Part shown: piece by piece, positions 9,706 to 22,891 of the stretch
Numbering within the stretch: the first letter of the stretch is position 1
Layout: the number at the start of each line of letters is the position of its first letter
DNA from: Euwallacea fornicatus
Lineage: Eukaryota > Arthropoda > Insecta > Coleoptera > Curculionidae
DNA length: 64,000 bases
Direction of reading: 5' to 3'
Assembly (NCBI RefSeq): GCF_040115645.1
Contig: NC_089556.1
Span: forward strand, 806,001-870,000
The notes under the pieces: model-generated
Told to the model about the DNA's origin: nothing
The model's input: the letters and a program-made list of their open reading frames with translations, nothing else
The model's database searches: none
Made by a program: the position numbers and the translations under genes

Positions 9706-12580
9706 CGATTTTTAATAACGTCTCCTCATATCTAAAGAAAAATTTCAAAGTTCGTTGAACGACATCGGCTTCATTTCTTTAAAGCATCTTCCATGCGAGG
9801 TGGTGTGTTATTATGAATTAATGGAGTAGAACTAATGACGACTTCGTGTCTGAATAATCCAATTTTTAAAGACAATTTTTCAGCTGAGTGGCACTCTAGA
9901 GGTGTTTTTTATGAAACGATGTTAATCTTGACTGAGGGTTATTCGCCCCCTTGCGTCGGAGTCGATGTTAAGCGAAAGATACGCGACGTACCATGGCTAA
10001 TCATGGTGAACGGTCGATATTTCACCAATCTTTACATCTTATGAGGAACGTGGCATGGCTACCACGTTTTACCGCTCAGCCATTCAGTAAATGTCAAAAA
10101 AAATGTAGTACTTTAAAGGCTTTCACAGCTGCAAACCTCGTGTAAAACTGAACGTGTAACGGACACTCACCAATGAGTGATACTGCACTTGTAATGGGTG
10201 AATGGCATAAATCTTTACTTATTTACCAACAGTCATTTACTGTTGTTTTGATGCGTTTTAACTGTATCCTATTTATCTTCTTCCAAAGTTTAATTTTACA
10301 AACAGTATCCAATTGGAATCATTAATTCAAAACACTCGACTGATATGTTGAGAGTTATTCCATTAAAATAAAACAAACAAACGTACATTTTCTATTCCGT
10401 AATTACAAAAATAAAATATTAATTGAAAGTTGTTAACGAGGTGTTTCTGTATTACGAAATTTAAACAATGCGTCAGCTTAGAGGCCGTTTGAACAATTAT
10501 TGCTAATTATTTGTAAATAAATTGGTAAGGGATTCGAATCATTATTTTACTGCCTATTATCTTCTAGTGTTGTTATAAGGTCAGTAAACTGCTGCTTGAT
10601 TGCAGTGTTGTATTTCAGAGCATTGTGACCAGAATTTTGATCCTTTAATACAATAGCAGGCTTGAGCTGGTAATTAATTACTGTTGTGGCACACGTCTCG
10701 TCCGAGAGAATATCACATCCAAATCCTTTACAACCTCGTTCAAAACTCCGAACGGATAGTGAGAAATTCGAGATAATTATTAATGTTAGATATGTTATGG
10801 TTTTTCCACAATGGCTTTTTCGGGATGAGAGATGGAAGTTGATTCTGGACGTCGCAACCTTTTGTCCGGAGGTTGGTGACGAGAATAAAGCGGTCGTATC
10901 ATCAAATGATATGAATTCCACGATTGAAGAAAATTTTCAAATTGTCCTTTGCAAATTTATATGCCACGCCGTAATGGCTGGAGAATTATGGCTTTTCTAC
11001 GGATTTCCAGGAATGTACGAGAGGTTTAAAAGGGTCTGATGGAGCCATAAATTCTCTTGCACGAAAAAGTTAATTCCGCTGCATGAAAATCAGAGGCATA
11101 TCTTATAGTCGGAGGTGCGTCCAAATAGTCGATAATTTTACATGAAAGCTTATAGTCTGAAATATGCATGAGTTCGTTTTCATATTGTGGCAAAAGAGCT
11201 CGTTGACATAAGATTTAATGGGTCTGTGGTACGTCGTTTTGCCAATGTTTGCTAGTACTCGCAGGAAAATTACGTTTTTCTCTTTTTCCATAATTATACT
11301 TACTTAATTACCTAGCTACGCAGTGGTGTCGCTGTCGCTCGGTGTCTTCAAAAGATCACGGAAGTCACACGTTGTGATATGTGCAGTGTTCATGTAAAAT
11401 AGCAAGACGAGACACGCCAAACCACACAGTGAAAGTGATTTTCAGCGTTTCACTCTCATTTTGCTTTGATGCAGGCTCGAAATTTCCTGCCCAATATAAT
11501 TTTGACAAAATTTCTTGTTCAGACGTCCGTCCAGTAGAACCGGGCCTGGAAATGTTTCTGGAAGGTGATTCGTCCCGAAAATTGTTCAAACTTAAAAAAA
11601 TTAAATATTTGATTTTTTTTTTGGATGTAATATGTTCGTAATTTGTAATTGTCCGACATTTGTCCTGGTCTGGTATGATTTGCAGTTCAACTGCAAGCGA
11701 CTCCAACCGCACTACTTTAAATACCGGGTGATCTACTTCACAATTGCTAGCAAGGCTTCACCCAAGGACGGGCAGCGTTGGAATAATATCCGTTTCGCAA
11801 ATTTTTTTCCACAGACAGACCGCAGTGTATCGTCGCAAACTTCGTTCAAAGACGACAGACACGCTGGTTTTTTTAGGAAATTTGAAGATTTTTACGCACT
11901 GATATTGTGTTGACGTCATTAATTTCACTATAATTGCGTTTTCTATCAATAATTCATTTCAAGATAACTGTTAGGTACTATTTAATTCAGGTAAAACTTC
12001 ATGTGCTGTTTGAAATTCTATCCATCTATGTACATATATCAATTGTACAAATACGTTTTATCAATATTTGAACAACTGAAAAATGTGCTCAGTTTGTAAC
12101 GTCAAGAAAATCCATTTATTATTTACTCAACAAAAAAAATCGGTTGTTCCCAGGTATAGATGTTCTGACTATGCAAGTTAGCAGTAATCAAATACACTGA
12201 AAAAGAAGCTGTTTTGTACAGTTACATTTTTTGATGAGTATACCATTTCGTATACACTTCATATAAAAATATAATGTACGAACATGTCTTAACGATTCTA
12301 ATTTAACGCTAGTTTTATTCGAGATAAATCTTACTAAAATATGCAGAGATAAAGAGATATGATAAAACGTCATTTTTAGAACTTGACAATATATGTTCCA
12401 ACAAATTCCAAAACTACTAGTAGGAAAACAATCAAAATGATATTGCTCAATATGTTTGCAGAATGTAGGAGATAATTTTGAAATTATAGTTTAACGTTGA
12501 TAGTTGATGCAATTTTGAATACTAATATTAACATATTATACATGGTTGTAATGAAAATTTAATGCGGTGACTTTGATGGA
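9706..12580. other. Non-coding stretch with one possible ORF relic
   Basis: On the - strand, 10921-10547 is open for 124 codons, but only from a GTG, and the + strand is also open over 10686-11039. The C-terminal half of the - frame has a protein-like composition (Cys-containing, ending ITTLEDNRQ) but matches no family I know. It may be an exon relic or chance. The remainder shows nothing recognisable. Confidence 0.3.
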
Positions 12581-12584
12581 TATT

Positions 12585-12618
12585 TGTTCAAAAAACCGCA
12601 AATATCGCACCAAAATGC
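12585..12618 (-). repeat. Mariner-like terminal repeat fragment
   Basis: Read on the - strand, ttttggtgcgatatttgcgg resembles a mariner terminal inverted repeat (…GGTGCAAAAGTAATTGCGG…). Its interior side would face lower coordinates, away from the mariner coding remnant at 12903-13515, and no partner end was found. It is therefore a solitary fragment or a rearranged end. Confidence 0.3.
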
Positions 12619-12902
12619 ATTTGCAATTAAAAAATTATAGACAAGCTTGTGGGCATCAGTTTCAAAAATCACCCGGTGCGGTACCTCTCACCACATCAAG
12701 CTTTCTCCCAAAACTGTGGAACACTTGCTGACAAATTGGAGAACTCATTGGAGTAATTCCACAGTATCATGCCATGTCGGCGTGCCTTTTGAAAAATATA
12801 TGCACAATCTTCTGAACTATGATATCCATTTAGTTTAATACGAGGATAATCCCCGAAGTGCCTCTCCTAACACTTGAAGATTTTTTTCTTCGAAATATTA
12901 CA

Positions 12903-13515
12903 TTACCTCTTAACATAGTTTCTTTTAAAGTTAACACACCTTTTGCAGCGATAATCTACGGCTTCTATGCCCTGTTTACGTTAAGAGGTTTCGAACGTTT
13001 CAAAATAGACATCAACTTCCGACTACATCTGCGTATTATTGACAAATCTCTTTTCAAGTTTGGAATTATAAAATAATCTGAGGGGACTAAATCTGGCGAA
13101 TAGGGTGGATGAGTAAAAAAGGTGGAAATTGATTTTGGAGCTGGCAATGACGAAAGTGCGGACTGGTGCGTTGTCGTGACGAAACAAAACGATTTTTTTC
13201 ACCAAATGCAGCCGCTTTTTCGTAATTTCTTCGCTTAAACGCTGCAACAAATTTGTGTGATATTCTCCGTTTATTGTTTTTCCGTTAGAGAGACAGTTAA
13301 TACAAATTTTCTCATGTTCGGCCCAAAAAACTGACGTCATCACTTTTCCTGCAAATGAAACGATTTTCATCTTCTTTGGAGCCGATTGTCTCCTTTGAGT
13401 CCATTGTTTTGATTGCTCTTTCTTCTCGGGTATGAAATGATAAACCCATGTTTCATCCATGGTTATGAATTGACGTAAAAACTTGGCTTTGTTGCCTAAC
13501 GCCGCTGTTTTTTTC
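12903..13515 (-). pseudogene. Mariner transposase remnant (C-terminal two thirds)
   Basis: A mariner transposase cuts and pastes its own element at TA sites. On the - strand the order is clear: FLRQFITMDETWVYHF (about 13435-13490, first catalytic Asp in DETW), RHDNAP (about 13164-13182, second Asp), then after a frameshift HPPYSPDLVPSDYFIIPNLK (13070-13130, third Asp in the D34D mariner arrangement), and a C-terminus near CVNFKRNYVK before a stop at 12903-12905. At least two frameshifts and internal stops break the reading. The N-terminal helix-turn-helix half is not recognised upstream. A Tc1-like element begins 0.4 kb away on the other strand. It is non-functional. Confidence 0.9.
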
Positions 13516-13929
13516 CGTTATGAGTAATCATGTGACTATTCACGGTACTCCATGTTGCGCACAATTTTCTCATATTCGATTATTCGGTTCAACAAGTACT
13601 GTACATTAGAAAATACAATATGTAGTACTTGTTCAAACACCTATGTTCCAGTAGAGTTTTGTGGATTTTCGCAACAATATCCGGAATGTTTAGATCTGGA
13701 GTGTCATTGGGTCAACCACTGCGGAGATTCTTCTAGAGTAAAGCCTAACTCCGCTTTGATGCTGGATATACCAAGACTTAAAAATGTTCATAAAATCTCT
13801 AAAAACGTTCATTAAAAACAGCTGCTAAGCACGCTCAATTCAACGTACCACCCTCAATCTTCAGACATAAGCTTTGTAAGGTTAAGTCTTTGTAATATAG
13901 GCAAATTTTTAACACAAAAAGCGCCATCT

Positions 13930-15194
13930 ACAGTCGTGGACAAAAGTATGAAATACTACGATTTTGTTGTGCATTTTATACGAAATACGTCAAAGAAAAA
14001 ATATTTTTCCGGAGATTTTCGAAATTCGATAGTCCAAATGTCACGTGATGGCTACGACCAAAAAGACACTGCAAAGATGTTCAAAAACAGCCAAGGAGCC
14101 GTCTACAAAAATTTAAGAAAATTTAGCAATTATGAAGATATACAAGGTGGTCAAAAACCTGAACTTCTAAGAAAAACGAATGACCCTCCCAATCGACGGA
14201 TTAAACAAAAATCATCTGCAGATCCTGGCAAGTCCTCGAGGATTGTAAAGCAAGGAGTCGCTAACAATAGTGACATCAATATAAGCGATCACACTATACG
14301 TCGTCGGTTGTGAAAAACGAGATTAATAAGAAGGATTGCAGCGGAGAAGTCCTTAATCTCTAAGAACAAAAGAGCCAAAACTAAATTTGCTCAGGAACAT
14401 TTAGTTTGGGCCCCTTCAAAGTGGAGCACTCTTTTTTCAGTGATGAAACTGAGGTTCATATTTTTGATTCTGATGAGAAAAGTTTCGTTCGTCGACTTGT
14501 GGGAACTAGGTTTGATCCCAATTATCAAAAATCAACAGTAAAACATGGTGGAGGCAGCATAATGGTATGGAGATGTTTTCCCCGATCCGACGTTGGACCA
14601 TTGGTCAACATTTAGGAAATTATAGTTCGATTTCAATACAAAGACACATTTGAGAACCATACGCTGTCATTTGCCGATGAAGATATTCCTTTGATTTGGA
14701 GTTTTCAGCAGGATAACGACCCTCAACATTCATCCCGTTTAAAAAAAAATTGGTTGAATAATAATGACATCCTCGTATTAGAGCGGCCGTCGCACTCGCT
14801 GGATCTCAATCCGTTTGAGCAGCTGCTGGAAACATTTAAAACGAAAAATTCGAGACAGGAATGTGACCAATCGGGATGAGTTGTGGAAAGTCCTGCAGGA
14901 AGAACGGGTGAAGATTCCTATTTCCATTTGGAAAAATTTAATCGACTCTATGCATCGTCGACGTCAGGTTGTTACCGATTCGATGGGCCACAAAATATTA
15001 GTTTATTTAAAGTTTTGCGTTAATTATATTGGATTTTACGAAGTATTCAATTTTTTTATCAGCATAAATTATTGTTTTTGTTTATGATCTCGTTAAATAT
15101 TATATATGCTTGGGTTTTTGCACGAATGTTTATTCTTATTTTGATACAAAAATAAGACGTTTTTAAAATATTCCACATTTTCGTCCGCAACGGT
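13930..15194 (+). mobile_element. Tc1-like DNA transposon, decayed
   Basis: The left end cagtcgtggacaaaagtatg (about 13933-13952) and the right end, whose reverse complement reads cgttgcggacgaaaatgtgg (about 15173-15192), are imperfect inverted repeats of Tc1 type. They enclose a broken + strand transposase. The span of about 1.26 kb is close to that of an autonomous Tc1-like element, so it looks full length but inactivated by mutation. Confidence 0.8.
13936..15087 (+). pseudogene. Tc1-like transposase, frameshifted
   Basis: Fragments in several frames reconstruct the family order. An N-terminal helix-turn-helix region spans 14005-14310 (GDFRNSIVQMSRDGYDQKDT … ISDHTIRRRL). FFSDET (about 14434) holds the first catalytic Asp, HGGGSIMVW lies near 14545, QQDNDPQHSS (about 14706-14735) holds the second Asp, and LDLNPFEQL (about 14800-14826) carries the Glu of the DD34E triad. 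Stops at 14311 and 14613 and a frame change near 14850 break it. The tail LIDSMHRRRQVV is typical of the family. All three catalytic residues are still readable, but no intact frame remains. Confidence 0.88.
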
Positions 15195-18100
15195 GTGCGT
15201 CAGATCGGGTACTTCTGGGACTACCCTCGAAGCGGAAGAGGGCGCTGCGTTCGGTGTCTTCCGATTGTTTGAGATATTTAGTTCTTAAAGTCGAAGGTGT
15301 ACCATGTTAATCTACGATTGAAGACACACTCGTTTTTCCTGACAAATTCAATTTTAGTGTCACACCAAATCCGAAACTAATGCTCGTCCCTCCCGTTTTG
15401 GAGTGTTAATTGGAAGGACCGAAACAGCGGCACATCGCCAAAATGGCTCGAATCCGAACGATAACTACTGATTGCGACTGTCAGATCGAATTTAAGGGAC
15501 CCATTTCGTGTTCGGCGAACTAAACAATTTTTCGGAATGGTCGCGTTAACACGTGAAAAACTGTTTTCGGCTTATTGTGGCTTATAATTTCTAAATAGAA
15601 AGGTTTTTCAATTTGAAACTGTTGAGTGACAATATCCGTTTATTTCCCAAAAATTTCCAAGTGGAAATGCAATCCAGAGAAAATTGGAATTATTCCGGTG
15701 GATATAGGAAAGGTGAACTGGAAATGTTTTTGATCCCCTCAAAGAGGACCAGAATTCTAAGTGAAACGCCCCCTAAAATGTTTTACTTTTGAGGATGGTG
15801 GCTCGTCACGGTTCGTAATCTTCATTCACGTTAAGAGACGGAGTTCCACGCTTCTGGAGATCTGAAATGCCACTCCGTCCAGGGTCTGGCTGCAAATGCA
15901 TAAATCTAGTTGCAATAGAATTGTGTAATTCATGCTAGAGCATTTAAGAGGTACTTAGGGTGATAATCTTGGCGCACGTCGTGAATATTTTATCGCGTCG
16001 CAAATTTTACACTCTGTTCTGCCTTGTCTGGTGTTATTAAAGTAAAACGCAGCCCGAGTAGGTATTTAGGCTGAATTCACGCTGGATGCATCCCATGCAC
16101 TAATTACCCAACTATCCCGGGACTCCGCTGTTATTAATCTCAATTTTCTTTTACGCTCTTTTACTCTCCATGAATTTATTATTTCGAACGCCGCAGCACA
16201 CGCTTTTAAATTCAGCAGTATAGGAGCAAAAAATTATTTAATACTGATAGGGCGGAGCCGCCCCTGTCCTTAATGGGAAAACGAAATTAACGTTTTTGTC
16301 CCTTCCTTGGACCTGATTAAAAATGTTCCTCTAGTGGTTTTACTATATTAAGCCGTTATGTGAGCGTTAATTGCTGCGGAAGTTTAACAAGGAAACAGCT
16401 GATAAAGTTGGAAGCAGCAAAGCTATCCATTGAAAGAGTAATAATTGAAAAGGGTTAGGGGACGTAACGTTCAGGAAGTCGATTTGGGCAGTTACAAATG
16501 TTAAAAAAAAAAAAATTGCATACCGACCGTGTCCGAAGGTCTTTGCTCTTCTCCGAAACTAGAAGAAATCACGGAAGTTCTTGGGGAAACTCTGCATTCT
16601 CTATCTCTCTATTTACATAAGAACTGGCAAAGAGCGGTCGCTCCACGACGTACAGTACGCGTCGACTTGGCTCTCGTGCCCCTATCTGCACAGGGCTTAA
16701 CATGACTTGCGAAATCCTGAGGAGCTTTAAGAACTTGCAAAACGTCCGTAACTAAGTCCGAAATTCTATAGAATTCATCAGTACGTTTCACTCATTTGAA
16801 GACTCAATAAAGTCAGATCATTTAGGCTCAGTCATCGTTTCGGCATTGCTTCTGTGCAAATTTAATCCGATATAACATGAAGGTCTGAGGATATAACTTG
16901 CCACAATATTCCTCCCCTAATTGTGGGAAATCTGATACTGCTTCTATGCCCAGAATTATTTGCCTTCTTGCGGATCAAATTGGGCTAAGAAAGGTACGTT
17001 TGCCGGGTAGACGGTTTCTGTGAGGGTCATAATACAACGCAGATCGATTATTGTTAACTCATTAACCCTTCGGCAAACAAGACAAACGTGCATCTAGCTT
17101 AATATCTAGATATTGTTTTTAGGAGTTTTCGTAGTTTATTTAAAGGTTGAAAAATATTACGTACATCAAACCGGTGTCCAACTATCAACGGCAGAAAAGT
17201 AGCCTTCAACAGTGTCCTATATAGAGAATGATGTTGAACGCTGATGTTCCTCATTTTTCATGCTAATATGAACAGAATATATACAAGATTTAAGATGTTT
17301 CTTATTGATGTCGGTTGTCAAACTGCGTTTGGACGGCAACGTCATTAAGTCGTTCGGCGAAAATGTGTAATTTTGACAACGATGCGTTAAGTCGATAGTT
17401 TTTCTCCTGGGCCAAACGCATCTGTTGGCTTCGGGAAACGGTTTAGAAGAGTTGCATGTGGTGTCAGTAGTTAACGTAAAAATACGACGTATTTAAACCG
17501 TTTTAAACCGTATTAGCGAGAAAGAATGGTTTTGGTGTCCCTTTAAATTCTCAAAAGTGTCTAAAATTGCCAGTAATTTCCCACAAGGCGTGTGCCTTGT
17601 CATTTCTGAGTAAATTTTGGCTTCCTAAAAGGTCACATCCTAGAAGCATCCGATAATTAGGCCCTATCATTACCCAGTGACAAGGGTTAATTCTCTTCCG
17701 GGGACGTAGAAATTATTCGTGGACGTAACTAAGTTGGACCTATCTTTCGCCGTGACAAATTACAATAAAATGAAAACATTACACCCAAGAAAATTAATTC
17801 AGTCTCAACAAGAATTTTAATGGAATAAAATATAAATCATAAATCAAGAGAAGGACAATAACTATGTCAGGGAGTCTTTTATTTTTAAAACATAAGCCCC
17901 AGATTCATTTATTTCCTCGGCGAGGAAATCTGATATATGATCAACTATAGAACATACACGCAGGTGTTAGAAAAACCCGGCCTAAAATGATCCGCACAGG
18001 GGTGATAAATTACAAATTTAATCTCACCGGACAGGCCGGGTGATGAATTACCAATGGATAGAGATTGAACAGAATGGGGATAATAGAGTTGAAAGACTTT

Positions 18101-18818
18101 GCTGGCCGAATGTGGGAAAGTTGCGTCCTTTTGTCCCGACATTAGTGTCCCCCTTTTTAGCGTGATTTGAGATCGCTGATGTCGAATATCTCTCCAGCTT
18201 GACGAGTACTTAATTACAAAGGTGTCACCTCGAAATTCAGACCTCAGAAAACACAAAACGGTTGTCGCGACTACTGAAACGGAAAATCACTTCAGCATTT
18301 TAAAATTCTCCGGACAAATTCATACTAAAACAAATTACTAAGGCATTCATTCAATGCAAAGGAATTCCGGAACTACAAGTCTCCGTCTTTGCAACTAACT
18401 TCGTAGTCTTATTTGGGAAAGTGAGTTGTATAAACGGGTGGATTAATCAGCCTTAGAAAGCATTCGGAATTCTAAGCCTCTTAGCATCTGCTTCACTATT
18501 CAGATTTTCCGAAACAGGAACAATATGACATTATAGTTTAAATTAAGAATTCATTAATCAACATTCGGGGTAGAGGAATTAAGTGAGGAAAAATATCCCG
18601 AGGATAATGTTAAATAGATATAGATAGTATAATAGTTGGAATGAATTCGTTTATAATTCATGTGGTGTTTGTTCGGGAACGAACGCCGACCTGCCGCCTT
18701 TATGATGATTAACTGAATTTCATGGAAATATGATGATATTCGAAATAATATCGAAAAAGTAGACGTTTGTTTTAGAGAACGCGTATCTGAAAGTAAATGG
18801 AAATCGATGGATCCGAGT
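15195..18818. other. Non-coding stretch, no gene seen
   Basis: Only short frames without family motifs (longest 103 codons on the - strand at 17945-18256). A GC dyad ggcggagccgcc lies at 16251-16262. Nothing else is recognised. Confidence 0.55.
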
Positions 18819-18820
18819 TT

Positions 18821-18855
<35 letters not shown>
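18819..18855. repeat. (TA)n microsatellite, interrupted once
   Basis: TA dinucleotides with a single C interruption near 18831. Confidence 0.95.
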
Positions 18856-19861
18856 CGACGTATATACAGAGCCTCTCTAGAAGCCATTTCATCCAAAGAA
18901 CTAACTATTCAAACAACATCATCTTACTACTAGAGAGATAATAATTCCCCAAGGCAAGTTTATGTCGGACGTTCTACAAGTTTGCTACAGTAACCAAGGA
19001 CATTAAGGGCCCTAAGCTGGATTTTGAATTTATGAAACGTTACGTGCATCGTTAAAATTCCACATTGAACGTTATATTTGTATCAGAACCGACACATGCC
19101 TTGTCTGAGGCCGGATCCACTCTTCCCGGGGCGTGCAATAGCGAGTATTCAGTCAGTCAGTTAGGCTCAGTCAGAATTCGCCATATTTAGAATGTGTAAA
19201 CTTGACTTTATAGTGCAGTTGATACTGAGGGAAAAATCGATATGTTTATTTTTCTGAATCTTAACTTTGTGTCTTCCTGCTTCCGTTAACTGTCCTATAA
19301 ATCTGGCTTAGTGCTGCTTAATGGATTCCACTTTGGTCTAAGTCATGGGTATTTTTGGCCCTTCCACTTCGTGAACCAAAGAATTTCCTTGCTGCAGAGG
19401 TAATCGAGGCAAACTTTCAGGATCTTTTGAGTGAACAACTTCTCTCATGACTCTCATGGCAAACGTAGCAAAACGGATATAGCAATGGGCACAAACTTAA
19501 AAAAGGGATCTCCCAATAAGTGAAAAGGAGAACGTTAGACGGAGAGAGAGCTGTAAGTGGAATGGGATAGAATAATTGAGTAATCTATAGATAGGGACAT
19601 CTAGAAAGTTCTCGAGAAGTAGGTCTGATAAAATAACCTGAACTGATCTATCGACCTTGCCGTTGTTTTTATTCTTTTAAGTGATTAGTTACTCCTGGGG
19701 AGGTGTTTGATTTTTGTGAAAACGGATTTGGTTTTTAGGACGTGACCTGAATTGGACGGGGCCTTAAGCTGCCCCGAGGCTTATTCCCGTGCATCCTTCA
19801 TCCAACGATACGATGTTCCGAAATTCAATGGTAGGAAACGATCTGTTACAATACGGGAAAC
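18856..19861. other. Non-coding stretch, nothing recognised
   Basis: No open frame or motif of note lies between the (TA)n tract and the mobile element starting at 19862. Confidence 0.5.
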
Positions 19862-20459
19862 TATACAGGGTGAATCTCAGGAAGGCGTCTTGCTGTTAAC
19901 GCGAAATAGACCCCAAAAACTCCGCAAAAAATGTTTCAAGTTTTTCTTCTATATCTCAAAAACAATCGAATTAGGCGCGTATGGAAAAAAAATTAAAAAA
20001 TAACAACGGGACTTTTTAAGTAACTAATTTTTTAACAGGTGGATAGGTCGCAATAGCCGAATAAGGTGGTCCACGAGATCGTCACATTTAAATCCATTTG
20101 ATTTTCATTTGAGCGATTATATGAAAAATTCGATATTTACGCAGTGGCGGAGTCGCGTGGACGGATCAAAAAGGTCGCAGAAATAATTCGAGGAAAAAGA
20201 TCTTTTCTCGTGGCACAGACTCGTGAATAACACGAATGACAGTTTGTGAATTGTGTACACGAGACCAACAGCAACAATTTCGGACACCTCTTGCAGCCAG
20301 TCCCGGAGCTAATGATAAGTAAAGCCTTTGTCATTTGTCAAAATCGTCATCGTACCTCGGTTGTTTTTGAAATCACGAAACGTGTTACACGAAGATTGTG
20401 CTTTCGAGGTCTGCGTCGGCTTAAAATGGAAAGCACCTATTCAAGAGTCACCCTGTATA
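19862..20459 (+). mobile_element. Short mariner/IS630-type element with TIRs
   Basis: The ends are exact 12-base inverted repeats, tatacagggtga (19862-19873) and tcaccctgtata (20448-20459). The outermost TA on each side fits the TA duplication of this superfamily. Inside lies a degraded transposase end: RWSTRSSHLNPFDFHLSDYM (about 20068-20127) matches the third catalytic Asp block usually read as PRSPDLTPLDFFLWGYLK, and a downstream segment near VNCVHETNSNNFGHLL (about 20243-20295) matches the conserved C-terminal Cys…HFEHLL motif. The first two catalytic Asp blocks and the DNA-binding domain are missing. It is an internally deleted copy that would need a transposase supplied in trans. Confidence 0.88.
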
Positions 20460-22891
20460 TTAGCCAAAGATTTATCTTAAAAATATACGTCAAGGGGCAG
20501 AAGTTAAAAAGCCCCCGATCCGGCGTCGTGCCAATTAGTCAACCAAACCAATTAAACTGCCCGGCAATTCATATTATCGTCGAATGGCGCTTGCATGATA
20601 CGAAGTTAAAGCTCATTTCTCGTGCGCTTTTCATCCGACGATACGATGGCGTGGCCTCGTCTCATCTGAATCTCCTGAAGTGAAATGTATTACTTTCCTA
20701 TGGTGTCATTTCTGATGTTTTTGAACATTGAGCTTCGCCTCGTGAGGGACTATAAAGTTAATCTAAAATCCGGGCGAATTATTTTTATCGCAGTTCTATT
20801 GCCCGGATATCGATGTCCTCGTGTTAAAAGGCACTGCCATTTCCGTGGCTAAACCGTATCTGGAAAAAAGCATAAATCAACATAATTCGTCCCAAAAGGC
20901 GAATTTCCCATATTACCTAAAATGAAAAAAAAAACCTCCGTTTTATGGCGGGAATCGTGTCACAACTTTTTGACAAGTTAAACCACGTTTTTACGTCGGC
21001 CAGGTACTCTCGCAAGGGTCTGTTTGGAATGCTGCCAGGATCGGTGAGTTGCACCAAGCAGCAAACGTTTTCCCTAAATTACCGAATTTACATAACTATT
21101 ATTCAGGGAGGTTATTAGTCATAAAACTACGCTTCAAGGGTCTTACTTTACATTAATTTTCAAGGAATAAACGCCCCGTCCCGTGGACAACTTGAATGTT
21201 GGATTAGGGTGGAGGTAATAACAAACAGATGCGTCCTAGACTAGATAATAAAACGCTTACGAATGCAAGTTCCTAAATGATTACGGTATTTTGGGTCACA
21301 ATATAACTTTTGGGGTTAAGTAATAAACTGAAAATCATTTGGAAAAGTCGTATCGAGGTTTGAAAACATTACCTAAGAGTAATTGAACATCTTCTGTTGC
21401 TCTACATGAAATTTACATCGGTGGAACTATCACTCGCTCAAGGTGAATGATTAAGATGAATCATTGTATCAGGAAGGCTTACGGTGTTCACAATCATTCG
21501 AACTTATCAAATGAAAAGTATCAGAGTACAGACGTGGTTTACACATAAAGTTTTAGTGAACTGACGCCAATAATCTGCACCAATGATATAAGTTGAAAGC
21601 AGTTGGACTCTTTGGCATCAGTGATTACCCCGACACTGAAGCCAATGAACGTTCGTGCATACATCTAGTTTAGACAGACGTTAATAGGTAAAATGATAGA
21701 AAACTGGATTCGTTACTTGTGCCTTTTTGTTTAAATCTGCGCTCAAATAAGGCTGTATTTGTTACATAGAGATGTAATGCTAGATGATTGTTCATCCGCG
21801 TACATGTGGTCATTTTCTATTATTTTTATCCTACTGTGTTCACGGTTTGAGCTTTTTGATTATACAACATGCGCGTTTTTGCAGTTTCAGGCGTGGCCAT
21901 GTACTTGGTGTAAGTTTCACGTCCCGTTGAAAAAAGCAGATTCAGATAAAAACAGGGATGCAAAATTGAATTTGCAAAGGATATTGTCGGGGCTCGTCCT
22001 CCATTTGCGCAAATTGTCTCTATGACTTGCCTACGAATGCATTCAAGACGCTGCATTTTACATAAGCAAATAACCAGTTTAGATAGAAGTGCATGCATTA
22101 CCTACATACGATTTTATTCTTGCGATTTCTCTTTTGTAGTCTTACCAGCTTTGTTGGTCTGTATTCACTTAAAAGCCTCTGTTCGCGTGTAGTTTCCATT
22201 ACTGATAGATTTTTCTTTAGTTCGACTGGAAAAACCCGCCTTCCATTTTATAAAATATATCACGAGATTTAAGTGACTTTGCACCGACGCTAATACTAGA
22301 AGAAACTTTCAATGTAGTTGTCAACACATATTAGGCTTTGCGCGGTCTATTTCCCCGCAGAAATTTCTTGCACTATGTGTGCACAGCGTTCTGCCTTCTT
22401 GGCTGAAATAGAGCGAATCAGAAGCGATACATATACGAACTGAAACTGAGAAAAATGTACTCTAAAAAAAGATTTATGAGCACTGAAACCTGCTCAAAGT
22501 TCAACTTTTCACATTAAACAAGGACGTTTTTAGTATAATTTTACTTTAGTTTCTGCTATAATTGGTATTTACAAGGACATTGTGTTCCCTCATTTCATGT
22601 CCTTATCCCGAACCGTTTTCGAAATATTTAAAAACTTAAAAAAAAAAAAGTTAAACCCTCTGTATCTTGGAAAAAGCGATTGCGGACCTACGGTTGTCGT
22701 CAAAGCAATAGCGGTACCTTAATAAAATTGCGGAAAGTGCAGATTTTGCGTTTAAAAATTCTCTCAACGCAAAAAAAATTAAATATTGAAATTTTTTCAA
22801 CGCTAATTTCAAATATCGTACAAAAAACTGTATTGATAAAATGTGAATAAACAAAACTCCAATAATGTCCCGTGGGGACGCCCAATCTTAC
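20460..22891. other. Non-coding stretch, no gene seen
   Basis: Short frames only. A segment at about 22650-22680 (aaaccctctgtatcttggaa) resembles the edge of IS630/mariner-type repeats but has no partner end. Opposing 88- and 90-codon frames at 21759-22098 are not recognisable. Confidence 0.5.

Noticed and set aside
10547..11039. Opposing 124- and 117-codon frames as a gene
   Set aside because: The - frame starts only at GTG, the strands overlap, and neither shows a family motif or clear splice sites.
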